A DNA stretch of 64,000 nt from Mesaphorura yosii. Lineage: Eukaryota > Arthropoda > Collembola > Poduromorpha > Tullbergiidae. The notes under the pieces were generated by a model. The model was not told the origin of the DNA. It did not search any database and worked only from the letters and a program-made list of their open reading frames with translations. Location: assembly GCA_009869945.1 (NCBI GenBank), contig WIXG01000373.1, positions 1 through 64,000 of the forward strand, given 5' to 3'. Positions within the stretch are counted from its first letter, which is position 1; each line of letters starts with the position of its first letter. The position numbers and the translations under genes are program-made. Below, piece after piece: positions 1 to 11,795 of the stretch.

Positions 1-1763
1 CAAGTCCGGTGAGAGCCCTTTTTATTGGTTTGCCTTCATCTTGAGTCAGACACTCACATTCTGACTTGTCAAAATTACATTGTGAGTGCGGAATTTCTCG
101 TGTACAATCTGAGTGTGAGCTGCACGAGCCCAAATCATAATAACGTGATGACGTTATTGACAAAATGGAACCATTATTGTCATGAAGTGCCTCAGCTATA
201 AAGGTGACGATGGTAACAACGAAGAGACAGACGTACGAATTCACAAATGCCCCCATTCGGAGTAAAGAAAAGCGACACACACACCGCAAGCTGAATGGCG
301 GGCGGGCATTACGGGAGTGCGAAATCGATTGTGACAAAAAAAAGACTGCAATTGAATTGGTTGGTGGGCAATTTCCTTCAAAGCATTGCCGATAAAAACA
401 TGAATCTTATCTGAGGATGGAATTTCAATACAAATCCGACTGGCGACTGCGAATTTCGATAGGAGTCAAGAAGATAAGAACGCTCGCTGTTGATTTTGTA
501 CATTTTGTTTTGTTGTTTTTGTTGTGATGTTTTTGTATTGGACAACAGGTCAAAAACACCTTCAAATCTTTACAGGCTTATTTGGTCAGGATCCTAAATC
601 CTTTCAAAAGAGTACGGATAAGGAAATAAGGTTTCGACATTACGAAGCCGCTGCTTAGAAGCTCTTTCTACTTAGGTCAATACAAGCATGGAATAATCTA
701 CCCGATCACTTTGATGATGAGTCCGTTGAGTCGTACTTTGGCATTTAATTTACATTGGTAAAATGTGAATTTCTAATATATCAGTCAAAAAGATAAGAAC
801 TGACGATGTTGATTTTTAGCCAGAACAAAATCAGCGAGCATGATAAAAATTACCCATATCAAGTAACATATCGTGGCTTAGGTCTAAACTTTCCAACGAT
901 GTCACTTGACATGGGTCATCATGGGACCGGAAGTGACAAAATGGCCCATGACCCGACTTTGACCTCGATTATCTCCCGTGCCCTGCAAAATCGCACCCGG
1001 GCACTCACAAAATAGTACCTTCTCTGTAACCCAGAACATTGTCTCGTTATTCTTATTTAGTAATTCTGTGGTGAAAGTTCAGTTCATTTCAGCGTTTTTC
1101 GTCTTCTTTCAGCATCTTCTCATCTCATCTCTTTCAGCGAACGGGAATCTTCTTGCCGGGTTTCTTATAAAAATTCCTGGCATTCCCTTTATTGTTCGCG
1201 TTCGTGGTGGAATGTCAATAAAAGACTCGTAAAACCGTGCAGTGCGGTCTTTTATTCCATAAACGGCCTGACGACTTAATTTACATGCTAATATGGCCTG
1301 GCTTGCAATTTCCACGTTCCAGGAGCACTCCAGAGCATTGTCGCCAGCATTGCCCGTTGATAAATCTCATTATTTTTCCAAGACCAATAAAAATTCCAGC
1401 GTGTTTACGCTAACACGCCTATGCCTTTGCCATAATGGTCGAACACCGAAATGCGGAGAGTCGAAAAAGCTCCAAATTAACACGAGACGAGAATACTTTG
1501 AATTTTATCACTTACAATAAAAATCCACTTGCAGAAAATTCTATTATCTGGCCTGACCTGGCGATGGCTTCCTGTTGCGCAATTTCGTGCTGGAGCCGCG
1601 AGCCGGGGGAGTTGGAAACTGGAACTGGAACAGTAGTTCATTGGAGCTGAAGTGAGTCGAACGAAGTCTAATTTGGAATGGAACTCTTGACTAAGCTCAG
1701 CTGAAGCTTAGTCTGAGGTGGTCCTTCGTCGTATTTTGCATGGCTAGTCCACATTCGACAAAG
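1..1763. other. non-coding flank
   Basis: I see no convincing gene here. The short open frames on both strands have no family motif and no chain of compatible splice sites. The stretch just before 1764 probably holds the promoter and 5' UTR of the next gene. Confidence 0.5.
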
Positions 1764-2603
1764 ATGATGATGAACTTTGGCGAGAAAGCGAAGATTATCG
1801 CATACGTCGATTTGGTAAGTGCTTCAAGCAGCCAAGCCTTGGAAGATGGTTGCGGTAGGGTGGCAGAGTTTCATGAGGCTTGATTTCTTAAAAACACACG
1901 TCTTAATTTATAATGTCTGTTTTCGTTTCCAGCTGCTGCTGACTCTTGGCCTTATCATCCTCGCCATCGTGAGCATAATCTACTCGTTTGAGTGCTCCGA
2001 CTCCAAATTTGGGATCGTCGATCCGGATGACATCACGACGACGGTCACGCCGGCGCCAGGAAAGAAAGGAGCTGGTTTCGGGATTGACATTGACGATGAC
2101 AGCAGCGATGATCAGGACACAATTCGACTCGAGCGGCTCGTGTTTATCGGGTTCATTACGAGGTTTGTGAGTAAGTGGACTGATTACTGATAAGCTGAAG
2201 TGAAGCGTACTAGCTGAGGTGGAGTTTCGACTTACTGACTGACGAGTAATTGGTTGATCGATTTCAATTTTCAGTTGCGTCGATCTTCCAGCTGATTATG
2301 GTTATTTTGCTGCTTGAGAGTGTTCTACTGGTAAGTAATTAACAATTGGCATCCGAACATTCGTGATTCGCCGATCTTTTAGTGTAACGCTGATTAATAT
2401 CCCAACAGCAAAATTATCAGCGGTGTTGGGTCTGGCTCGTCATCAACAAAGTATTTCTTACGCTGATGTTCGTTTCCGGCTTCATCATGCTGTTTATCGA
2501 CCCAGCGTCAGCCTTCGTCGAGGCGGTTTTTATTGTGTACAAGTTTTACTGCCTCCGAGTGGTCAACGGGTTCGGTGTGGAGCTCCAGCTTCAAGCTATT
2601 TAA
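1764..2603 (+). CDS. small multi-pass membrane protein, four exons
   Basis: Exons are 1764-1814, 1933-2170, 2275-2330 and 2409-2603, giving 179 aa with all phases agreeing. Three ATGs in a row (1764, 1767, 1770) are possible starts; the first is used. Hydrophobic segments lie near residues 18-36, 88-115 and 121-143, with a fourth amphipathic stretch near 147-165. Between the first two is an acidic, Thr-rich loop. The C-terminus carries a YCLRVVN-type sequence. This layout resembles the small insect tetraspan proteins of unknown function (DUF4728-like), but that is an impression and no function can be assigned. The exon 2 donor was placed at the GTAAGT at 2171 because it keeps the second membrane segment open across the junction. 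A polyadenylation signal AATAAA follows at 2819-2824. Confidence 0.7.
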
Positions 2604-3123
2604 ACGCCCGCCCGACAAGAACACTCCTGCTGCATTTGCTGAGTTTCTGATTCTGATTCGGGTACCGCTGCCGACAGAAAACGTAGCGATCTGAGATTGT
2701 AAGCGTCCATAACTTGAAGGTTAACTGTAGAGCCTTACGTGTTTGAGTCGGTGGCAGGTTTACTGTTTCATATTATTAATGTAATGTACGTTCGTTAATG
2801 CAATTCATTTCGTTGGGTAATAAATTCGTCTACGTTCTGTTTGTTCGTTCTCTGAATTTTAATTTGCGCATTAACCATCAGCTTAGCATTACTATTCATT
2901 ACCAGTTCAATAGATCGTAGAAGTGTGACGACGACGAATGCGAAGTTTTATGAGTTTTTCGCCAACTGGTTTTAACAGGAATTGCGTAGTAGTAATTAAT
3001 ACTAATTACGGTTTGCGTATTTCTATTCAGTGCTATGCTGGTGCTGGTGCAATAAGGAAGCTTGAAATTCGTCGCAGATCTAAGTTTACGTTGACGTAAA
3101 GCAGAAGGGCAGCTGCAAGTGCA

Positions 3124-4056
3124 ATGAAAATGAAGTTCACTTCAGATTTCGTATCCATTTCCATTGTGGTGGTAGCCGCTTTGGCTTTCGAGTCCGCCTG
3201 CGCCGCCGCCACCGCAGCTGGCAAGCAAACGCCGACTTCGACATTCCTCGCCAAGACCTGCTCTGCCGCCCAAGACTGCTACCTCCTCCCAGGCGTCCTA
3301 GAACTCGCCTGCTACCACAACGTGGGGCTCTGCAACTGTCAGCTTACAATCAGCTCCATCCACCGCGTCGAAAGCGTGAATGGCGCCTGCCTTATGTCCA
3401 AGTTCGGGCCTTGCGGCTCCAACGACTCGGGACTCGTCGTCGGCTGCATGGACGGATTCGCGTGCATTGAGAATCAGTGCAGAGACCCCGCGAGTGCGTC
3501 CACTCCGAAGACTCCGATCAAGTACGAATCTCCGTTCGTGTTCGACCGTCCCTGCAGCGACAGCGAAAGTGACCCGCTCCCGGGCGCAAGCGGCTGCCAA
3601 TTCAACAACGGCGACAGCGACGACCTTCGATTTACATGCAATTACGAGCTCGGCCGGTGTCAGTGCGAAGAAGTCGAACTCGCCGACAGCCAAAGCCCAG
3701 TCTGGGACCTGCGGAACTTTGACGGAGTGCACAACTGCTCTGTGGGCAAATACGGCCCGTGCGGGGTCAGAGACGGGATCGAAGTGACGTGTCATGGCCA
3801 GAGCCACGGTGGCGGTGCCATCGAATGCGTGCGAGGGCGCTGCGTCGATTCGAGCCATCCGCTAGCGTCCGTAAACGAAGCGTGTGGGCTGGTGTCAGAC
3901 TGCGAGTCGGGCCTGATTTGTTCTGCTGCGGTCGGATGGAGCTGCATCAAACCCATGTCGATTGGGAAAGGAGCAGCGTGTGGCGGAGACGAAGAGTGCC
4001 AGCCCGGACTGCGATGCAAGAGTTTCGGTTTCGGGTGGACATCAAGCTGCATTTAG
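3124..4056 (+). CDS. secreted 28-cysteine protein, copy 1
   Basis: Intronless, 310 aa. The start at 3124 (MKMKF) gives a hydrophobic signal peptide ending near residue 27; a second in-frame ATG is at 3130. After the signal there are 28 cysteines, an even number that would allow 14 disulfides. The protein is modular. Residues about 45-120 and 140-240 are two related units, each ending in a conserved stretch (RVESVNGACLMSKFGPCG in the first, NCSVGKYGPCG in the second) followed by a GC..GF.C....C type motif. The last about 70 residues hold two short CxxxxDCxxGLxC units like EB or dickkopf/colipase knots. The copy at 21316-22215 has the same 28 cysteines in the same order. I do not recognise the family. 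An extracellular binding, defence or matrix role is only inferred from the signal peptide and cysteines. Confidence 0.85.
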   Translation: MKMKFTSDFVSISIVVVAALAFESACAAATAAGKQTPTSTFLAKTCSAAQDCYLLPGVLELACYHNVGLCNCQLTISSIHRVESVNGACLMSKFGPCGSNDSGLVVGCMDGFACIENQCRDPASASTPKTPIKYESPFVFDRPCSDSESDPLPGASGCQFNNGDSDDLRFTCNYELGRCQCEEVELADSQSPVWDLRNFDGVHNCSVGKYGPCGVRDGIEVTCHGQSHGGGAIECVRGRCVDSSHPLASVNEACGLVSDCESGLICSAAVGWSCIKPMSIGKGAACGGDEECQPGLRCKSFGFGWTSSCI

Positions 4057-4149
4057 GCAGGAGGATTAGAGCCTAAGCCTAAGCCTAACCAATAACAAGC
4101 ATGTTTTCTTCTTGTCGCCCGAGTTGAAGCAATTAAACTTATCTGATCT

Positions 4150-4640
4150 TTGTATCTGTTTTTGTCTGCTACTCTTAAAATAGAACTTTCTTACGTTGTA
4201 CGTGGCTCGTCACGTCGCAGCCGCACGGCACGCCAGACGGAGAGCCAGAGCCGGAACGACAAAAGCCCGACGTTTCGTAGCGAAAATATGAAAGCACTTA
4301 GCTCGGGCACGAAAAGACCGAAAAACTCCGAATTCATGGACTCAGATTCGGGTTTTAGCTGGCTGGACTCGAGCAAGAACCGAAACCCGGGTAAAATTAA
4401 GCGGTGAACATCTGATGCACTGCTGAATCGGGCGACGGACTCAGAAAAGCACCCAAGCAAGCCAAGCGCAGATAAGCTGTTCTGTCAGTCCGTGTTAACA
4501 AGATATAAGATAAGAAGGCAAGACATCGTCGCGTAGTCGTGTTTTTAGTTAAATTTCTCCTTCGATTCCGTTCAAAGCATTCAGTTTTCGTGTAGACTGG
4601 GTACAGTGACTTACAGTTCTCCAGTCTCCACTGAATAGAA
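4150..4640. other. intergenic region upstream of the alpha2/delta gene
   Basis: No gene is supported. This stretch presumably carries the promoter and 5' UTR of the alpha2/delta gene. I see no clear TATA box at a suitable distance from 4641. Confidence 0.4.
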
Positions 4641-7600
4641 ATGACGAGCAGTTCAGACTTACTTTTACACCTGAAATCTTTACGGCGGTCCCAAATTCGT
4701 AACAAATCCAAAATTAATTTAGCAAACATCCTGTGCCTTATTCTTGTGTTTGGATTTCCTGTCAGTGATTCCAGTCTTTTTATTCATGGAGCCGCAGCCG
4801 CCACGTCGTCGTCCAGCGACTTTGGAATACCAGATTCACAGTAAGCATTCGTCAATTCGTCAACTACAAGATTTTACAGTTAATCACAATGTATTTTGCA
4901 GGATGGAATTGTGGACGTCCAGATTCGGGTCGCCGCTCTACAATTCTGTGCAATCGATTACCAAATACAACGAACTTCATGGTGTAAGCCAAGCCAAGCC
5001 TTGGGTCTTTGAATAATATTGAAGTAAAAGCAGTTTAATCAGTGCATTTTGGTTTTCCAGCGATACCAAAATAGTCGGGACTCCACCGTGGAGAAAATCG
5101 AGCCCACATCAGTGCTCAACAGGATTCTGGAGTCATTTCAGGCAACAGTCGCTGAGAAGGTCGACGTTTTAACTGTAAGTCGTTGATTTCCTTTGAATAT
5201 GAGCAGTAATCGGCGAATACTTTGAAAAGTTCCTCCCGGTCAGTCTTAGTCTGAATTTAACTTTAACTGTGATTGTTTTCAGAAAACGGCTGTCTGGGCA
5301 GAAGAACGTGCGATCGACTACTACATGAACGGTCGTGTGCCCCCAAAATTCAACTATGTCAATACTAAACGAGTGAATGACGATGTGAAGCCTGAGAAGG
5401 GTGCCGACAAGTGGAATTTCAGTCTCTCCCTCGACACCGTCCCCGTCCGTCACTTTAGCAATTCGCAGGAGGTCAATCTGACGACGTCGACGGTGCACGT
5501 GCCCACAACAACTTACGATCTCGACCCGTTGCTCCTCACCTCCATCAACTGGACGTCCGATATGGATATGGGCTTCATCCACAACTGGAAGGCGTACCCC
5601 ACCCTTCATTTTCAGTACTTTTGCTCCGAGACGGGAATGCTTCGCCAATTTCCTGGGATCAAGTGGGCTTTTGGGAGCTCACCGAATTTGCGCGTGAACC
5701 AGGACGTCATCGACACGTATGACTGCCGCATGCGGCCGTGGTACATCGGCGCCGCCTCTTCGCACAAGTCCATCGTCATCCTTCTGGACATCAGCGGGTC
5801 AATGACGGGCCTGAGAAGCAAAATCGCCACGCATGTCGCGTACACGATCCTCGAGACGCTGACCGACAATGATAAAATGGCCGTGCTGTACTTTAATAAC
5901 GAGACGACGCCCGTCGTCGCCTGCTTTGAGCACAAATTCGTGGAGGCGACGCCTGAAAACATCCGCTCAGTCAAACAGGGGCTCCAGGATCAACGGCCAG
6001 AGAAATTCGTCAATTTAACGTACGCGTTGGAGAAGGTTTTCGACATGTTTGAGCAGCAGGGCTCCGCCTCGGCCTGCAACAAGGCGATTTTCCTCGTCAC
6101 GGACGGCTCGCCATCGAACAACGAAGAGATCATCAAAGCGAAGCAGAACGGGACGAATCAGGTGCGGATCTTCACGTATTTGATTGGGCGCGAGGCGACG
6201 GACGCCGTCAACGTGCAGCACATGGCCTGTAATAACAACGGGTATTTCTCACACTTGTCGACGCTGAGCCAAGTCCAGGAGCAAGTGCTCAAGTATATTC
6301 CGGTCATGTCACGACCGATCGTGTTCTCCACAAGCCGGGACGTGAGCTGGACTCCAATCTACGTCAACGACGTCGTCCCACCTCACATCAACCCCGCCAT
6401 CGCCACCCACGAGTTTGAGTACATGATTTCGGCCTCGGTGCCCGTACACGAGACGCACGACGAGCGAAATGAAACGCAGACGGTAGGATTCGCGATTCAC
6501 CATTTACAATTTGCACGAATTTGCACAAAATTTTGCTAAATGTTTTGCCGTTTTGCGGATGTTGCAGAAAACGAAGGTCCAGTTCCTTGGCGTGGTCGGG
6601 ACGGACATTCCCTTGCGTGAGCTGCACATTCTCAGCAATCCCTTCAGTCTTGGAACGAATGGGTACACGTTTCTAATCACAAACAACGGCCACGTCGTGT
6701 TTCATCCCAGGTGGACACCGCACGTAAGCTGATAAGCTTGAACCTTGCACCAGTTTGTATGAAGAGCTGAACATGCTTACGATTGATATTTTTAACGGCC
6801 TCTCCTCACCTCACCTTGTCTTCTCGCGTCATCGCATCATCATAAATCGTGAAGGTTCCCAAATCCAAGGAGCACGAAGAGGAAATCCTGAAGCCCAACT
6901 ACCAAGCAATGGACATTGGCGAGATTGAAATTGTGGACGCGGAGGACCCGAACACGTGGAGGAATAATGACACTATGCTTATGGAGGTGCGTCACACTTT
7001 ACGCAGTTCCATTTAACACTGTGTTCGCGAATTCATGCAGAATCATATTTCAGATGCGGCACGAAATGCTGATGGCCGAGAAAGGTAGCAAGAAGCGACT
7101 CAAGATCAGAATTCCGTTGGATGAGTTTGTAAGCTGAAGCCTTTGCGAACAGAGTCTACTTTTAGTTTAAAGTGCTCGTGATCGGTTTCCTCTTTGCAGA
7201 AAAGAATTGCGGTCCGAACCCAAAACTACGAGTACACTCGAATTCCACACACGCCGTACACGCTCGCCGTCACGGTGCAGGACGGCATGAACAAATTCGT
7301 CGGTCGGGCCGACCCGAGCGAGCTGGAGCAGTCGGACGTGGAGGCGATGCTCGAAACGCACGCCCGTCGAACTTCGGCGGTGCACGCAAACGAAGTGTAC
7401 ATCGTCGATAACGATAACGCCGACATCGGCGTTGGCGTTGAATTAGGCCGCGCGCGTGCGGAGGAGCTTCCGTTTTGGTTCCTGTACGAAAAATGGCTGT
7501 ACTGCGAATATCTTCAGAGCGACGCCATCGAAGAGCTCGGCGGAAGCAAAGAAGCCGAAGTGGTACAGATCCTCAGCAAGCTCGGGCGACATGGCGAGTA

Positions 7601-9526
7601 CGCTGAGGCGTGGAAGGCGCTGAGAGACGCCCAGTTTGGGTCGATGGGCAATACTTCAATGGACGACGCGGACGGGGGCGCGGAGAAGATTCGATGCAAT
7701 AAAGAGCTCGTCGAGTCGCTCGTCTTTGACGCGAACGCGACGGAAGTGTTCAAATCGAATAAACTCTGGAATTTTGGGGACAAGGAACAGTAAGCCATAA
7801 GCCATTTAAAGTCCCTTTCAATTTCCATTTCCATTCATGGTCAAATGCTGTTTCTTTTCGTCGGGCAGAAAACTTATCGAAAAGTACGGCGTTCTAAAGG
7901 CCTTCCTCACGACTCGGTCCGGTCTCTCGCGGTGGGCGCAAATCGGCCCTGCAGAAGACGATGATTTGCTGCTGTTCAGCTCAAATTCTTCGAACTCCAC
8001 GACCACGCTCAATGTCCTCAGTCAAATGATGCAGATTGACTCAATGTACTACCAGCGAGCTGTCGATCACTACGCAAAGGACCCAAATTCATTTGTGTAC
8101 ACGATTTCCTCCGAGAACCCCGCCCGCATCATCGCAACCCGCGCCGTGTACACGAATCGTGGCGGGCTCTTTGCTCCCGTAGCGGTGGTGGGCCTTCAGT
8201 TTGATCAAGCAAAGTGGGCGGAGAGCTTCTTCGACGTGGCCAACACAGTCGTAAGTAAACTAACCGAGAATTGGGAGATTTCAGGATTTCAGCCGCGTGA
8301 TTTGGACGTGTCGCTACTTCTTGCTTGCAGTGCATCACTGGCGATAAGAACAACTGCAAGTACTCGTGCAAAACGTCTGAATTTGACTGCTTCATCCTGG
8401 ACGACAACGGTTACGTGATTGTCGCTGAAGACGAAGCAGACAATGGAAAGTTTTTTGGCGACATTCACGCTGGCGCCATGGAAGGGCTGATTGCGGCCGG
8501 CATTTATCGCCAGATTGAATTCTACGACTACCAGTCAATCTGCTTCGCGATGTCGAAGGATGAGAAGGCGAGCGCAGGAAGCATTAGTGTATTCGGGAAG
8601 GTGAGTCAACTGGCGGTTCTGACTGCGACTATGACTTCCTTGGGCTTTCCTTGATTTTGATTCCTGCCCTGCGTGTTTCTCCAGCCTTTAACACACGTTC
8701 GAGATTTGTGGACGTGGTTCGCCGCTAAAGTATTCTGGGTATGGGTGAATTTCTTCGGCGGCAGCTGGGCGCAAGCGGAGGAAGACGACGACTACGTGCT
8801 CGTGCCGACCGCGCCCGAACGCGGGTCCGGGCCGAATCGGACGACGACATCAGAAGGCGAAGGCGATGACGAAGGGGAAGGCAGTGAAAAAGAAGCCCCT
8901 TCGACCATCCTGACCGACGCAGAAATCCAGTCGATCCCCTCCGAGTCGCTGTACGACTTCCGCCAAATTGTCCTTTGTGATATGAAGTACAACCTGTACA
9001 CGTTTGGCTCGCGATACAACCCCACACCTACCAAGCACTTCTCGCACACGGAGGCGCTCCCGGACTGCGGGCATAATTGCATTGGGTTCTACAGCTCGCA
9101 TTTTATCCCACACACGAATCTGATGCTCGTCATCACGGACGGGACGTGCGCCTGTAGCGGCAATGGCAAAGCCAACGTGAAGGAGGGCGAATCAGAATCC
9201 GGAGAGGATCCGACCAAGTCTTCTCGGAGTGAACGATTCGACTACAGCAACAATTGCCCGCCGCGGGAGGCGTACGAGACTCGGCACCCGGAACAGTGTA
9301 TCGACTTGAATGCGGCTACGAATAAGGTAAGGCCAAAGATGGATCAAATGTGAAGCACGCATAGACGGTAATGCCAAGAATTTAATTTAATGCGTGTGGT
9401 GCGTGCCTGCAGGAAACGGATATTCAGCAAGAATGTGGAGGTGCTACGCGGACAAAAAACTGCCTAATGCCTGCCTTTGCCTTGACCTTAATGTTATTCA
9501 TGTTTAATGTGTGCTGGGTGTGTTAA
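4641..9526 (+). CDS. voltage-gated calcium channel alpha2/delta subunit
   Basis: Twelve exons (4641-4840, 4902-4983, 5061-5174, 5283-6482, 6568-6723, 6855-6986, 7054-7128, 7200-7789, 7869-8250, 8331-8600, 8685-9326, 9413-9526) join in frame to 1318 aa. In order: a hydrophobic signal near residues 29-50, the VWA N-terminal domain, a von Willebrand A domain with an intact MIDAS (DISGSM, Asp near 301), Cache-like sensor segments, the long alpha2 region, a late cysteine-rich delta part and a hydrophobic C-terminal tail suited to a membrane or GPI anchor. The family is an extracellular accessory subunit that moves high-voltage-activated calcium channels to the surface; the MIDAS is needed for that. 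Near residue 1100 there is an acidic insert (EGDDEGEGSE) that looks lineage-specific. AATAAA at 9526-9531 begins inside the stop codon, so the 3' UTR may be very short. The paralogue group (alpha2/delta-1 to -4 type) cannot be assigned. Confidence 0.9.
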
Positions 9527-9577
9527 ATAAATGGACACCTGTTTGGTAACGTTAATTTTGCCGATAAAGCTGATGAG

Positions 9578-10114
9578 TAAGGACTACCAAAAGCATAAGC
9601 CACATAAAAAGCATTATGCCAAGCGAACCGCGGTTGTCCACAGTATAACTTGGATCTACACGAATTATGCAAAGACAAGAACTTTGACACTAACTTGTTC
9701 AGCATAAAAAGCATTAAAAGCATAATCTGAGAAATAAGGCATAAAAAGCATGATTTCAAGTTCTAATGCAACAAAGACAAAAGCGTAGCATGACTATTCG
9801 TCCCCGCCAATTTTCCCTACGACAATTCTTCTCTGCCAATTCACCTTCGTCAATTCACCCCCATTGATTCTCCCTCGTGAATTCACCGTTTGTCAATTCT
9901 TGTAACTTCTCCAAATTTTTGTAAGGGAGAATTGTCGGAGGGGGGAATTGACAAAGGGAGAATTCACGAGTGAGAATCCACGGGGATGAATTGACAGTGG
10001 AGAAATGCCGTAGGGAGAATTGGCGGGGGCGAATCGTCATAGATTCTTATATTCTTGCAATATTCCTTTGTTATATATGAGAGAAAATAAAAAGCATAAT
10101 TTTGGTAGTCCTTA
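9578..10114. mobile_element. non-autonomous hAT-like foldback element (MITE)
   Basis: A 537-bp element with no coding capacity. Its ends are inverted copies of TAAGGACTACCAAAA (9578-9592 and reverse complement ending at 10114). It is flanked by a perfect 8-bp duplication CTGATGAG at 9570-9577 and 10115-10122. The duplication fits the hAT preference nTnnnnAn and the terminus fits YARNG. The interior has several AAAAGCATAA-type subterminal repeats and a long imperfect inverted repeat (about 9790-9910 pairing with 9925-10040) built from variants of GGGAGAATTG and its complement. Assignment to hAT is inferred from the duplication length and terminus, because no transposase is present. Confidence 0.8.
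9790..10040. repeat. long imperfect inverted repeat inside the foldback element
   Basis: The left arm starts ATGACTATTCGTCCCCGCC. The right arm ends with the near-perfect reverse complement (GGCGGGGGCGAATCGTCAT). Arms are about 115-120 bp with a short loop near 9910-9925, so a transcript could form a long hairpin. Confidence 0.8.
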
Positions 10115-10484
10115 CTGATGAGGTTGTGAATTAAGTAAAGAACTCGCATTTCTTCCAATCGTATCTTACGCGTCGGAACTTTTCAGTAGGATCGTGGAAG
10201 TGGTTCCTTTTCCATGTTGTGGGCCAGTAGTAGACGTTGCAACGTTTCTGCCAATTGCTTTGCATTTGTCTCAGTCGTTCCTGAGAGCTAACTTTGAATG
10301 AAGTGGATTGCCTCCACTTCAGACTAAACATCCATTTTAAGCACGTTGCTCCTAACAGAAGGCAAGTTCATCCTCCTGCTCGTGATCACAATGTATATAA
10401 ATGATTTGCATCACGAACCTTAGGCTGAAATTCTTGAAATATCGGCTATTCCTCCACATTATCAAATATGGAAAGATACTTCTT

Positions 10485-11326
10485 TCAAGCGAAGTGGTCG
10501 TACACGCAGTTGGCAAGTTCTCGGTCTAGAATTCCAGTTGCAGTTCGTAGTCCAATACGCATGGCAAGTCTATCGAAGGACGCTCGCATCTAGTCCGGTG
10601 TTCCTGCGGTGATTAAAATGACGTTCCCGCTGTAAAAATCTTTGCAGTCAAAAGCATACTTCCTCGCACAGCTAGACTTTCCAACTCCTAGTCCACAAAT
10701 GTAGATGAAGTTGGTAATGGCTGACGCTGAATTTAACCTCTGTTGTCCAAGAATCATGTGAAGCGTCTCAAGATCTAGTGCACGGGCTGTGAAATTGTAG
10801 ACTACCTCGTCCACGTCAAACCCGACTCCTAATGAGGATGTAGATACTTGCTGGAGCATTGGCAGTCCAAATGTTTTCAGGATCGTGTCTGTGATGTAGA
10901 AATCAGAAAAGTTTCAGTATACCATTTTCCAAATTTACGATAACGAGTTGTTTATTTACCTGCTATCTCATGCATTTCCTGACCTTGTAGCACCTTGATA
11001 AAATCCTTTCGCTTCTTATAACTATACCACAATTGCAGAGAATGCAGAACCGCTTCTTCTTGCTTGCCAGCGCTCAGTAAATTTTTTATCCACATGTTAT
11101 CTGCTGCTTCATGAATAGTGTATTCCACAATGTTCGACCATTTTTGTAAGACAACCGTGTCTTGGATTACGAGATCATAGAGTTGGACGATGAGGAAAGC
11201 ATGGTGTGCCAGTGAGGCAGGAACTTCCTCGGGCTGGCACTGGCCAACTGACTGTGAGGAAAGCTGTTGTTTTATGAATAATGCGCGAGTTGGCGATAGT
11301 CCCTGTTTTGTGTGTGTCGCCGCCAC
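10485..11326 (-). pseudogene. decayed NB-ARC/STAND-type ATPase fragment
   Basis: Read on the minus strand, an open segment from about 11326 to 10960 ends at a GTAAAT donor. It continues in frame after an acceptor at 10888. The second part contains ICGLGVGKSSCARKYA, which looks like an NB-ARC P-loop followed by a SFxRLAxxxGL helix (MRASFDRLAMRIGL). Two defects are visible. A TAG stop at 10592-10590 splits these motifs, with the same frame open on the other side until 10485. The Walker A motif is also one residue short, so the required glycine five positions before GK is missing. No ATG start is present. This is probably the remnant of a STAND-type signalling protein rather than a working gene. 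Confidence 0.55.
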
Positions 11327-11795
11327 TTGTTCTTAATCACTGAAATTCGTTCTGATTACAACGAAGGGGTTCCTGGATTTCGAGATCATTTACATACGCG
11401 CTTCGAGAGAGTTCCCAGCGTCATTTCGGGCTCCGAGCCTGGGCGTGGCGCACGATCGTGTTCGAAGGCGTTAGGGCATTTCAGCTTTAAACTGGTTCAA
11501 ACTAGCAGCGCAGTGCCTCCACCGAGTTTTACACGAAGCACCTCGGCGTCAGCGCGTGTTTATGAATTTTGAATGCAAAAGCTTCGCTTCATTGCACTCG
11601 CACCACCACTGAACTATATTTATAAATATTGATCAGAGAAACTCATTCGTTGAAATGGTATTTTATCGCTTTTATTATCGTCTTCGGCCTCGGGGTTCTC
11701 CGTGCCTTAAATAATTAACGTGCAGGCAATTGAGTTTTCCATTTACAACACGCAAAAATGCCATGTCCACTTTCAAAGCGTACAGGTTCTGCATT
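11327..11795. other. intergenic spacer
   Basis: About 470 bp between the NB-ARC remnant and the 3' end of the receptor gene. I see no gene in it; 11561-11590 is a purine/pyrimidine-mixed flank without motifs. Confidence 0.4.

Noticed and set aside
3298..3858. Long minus-strand frame antisense to the first 28-cysteine gene
   Set aside because: It has no motif. It is the shadow of a GC-rich coding region whose sense frame has a signal peptide, conserved cysteines and a paralogue.
4071..4088. Three GCCTAA units, identical to the nematode-type telomere repeat
   Set aside because: Only three units, directly after a stop codon and inside gene-rich DNA. Short chance repeats of this kind also occur near 45500 and 45850 in degenerate form.
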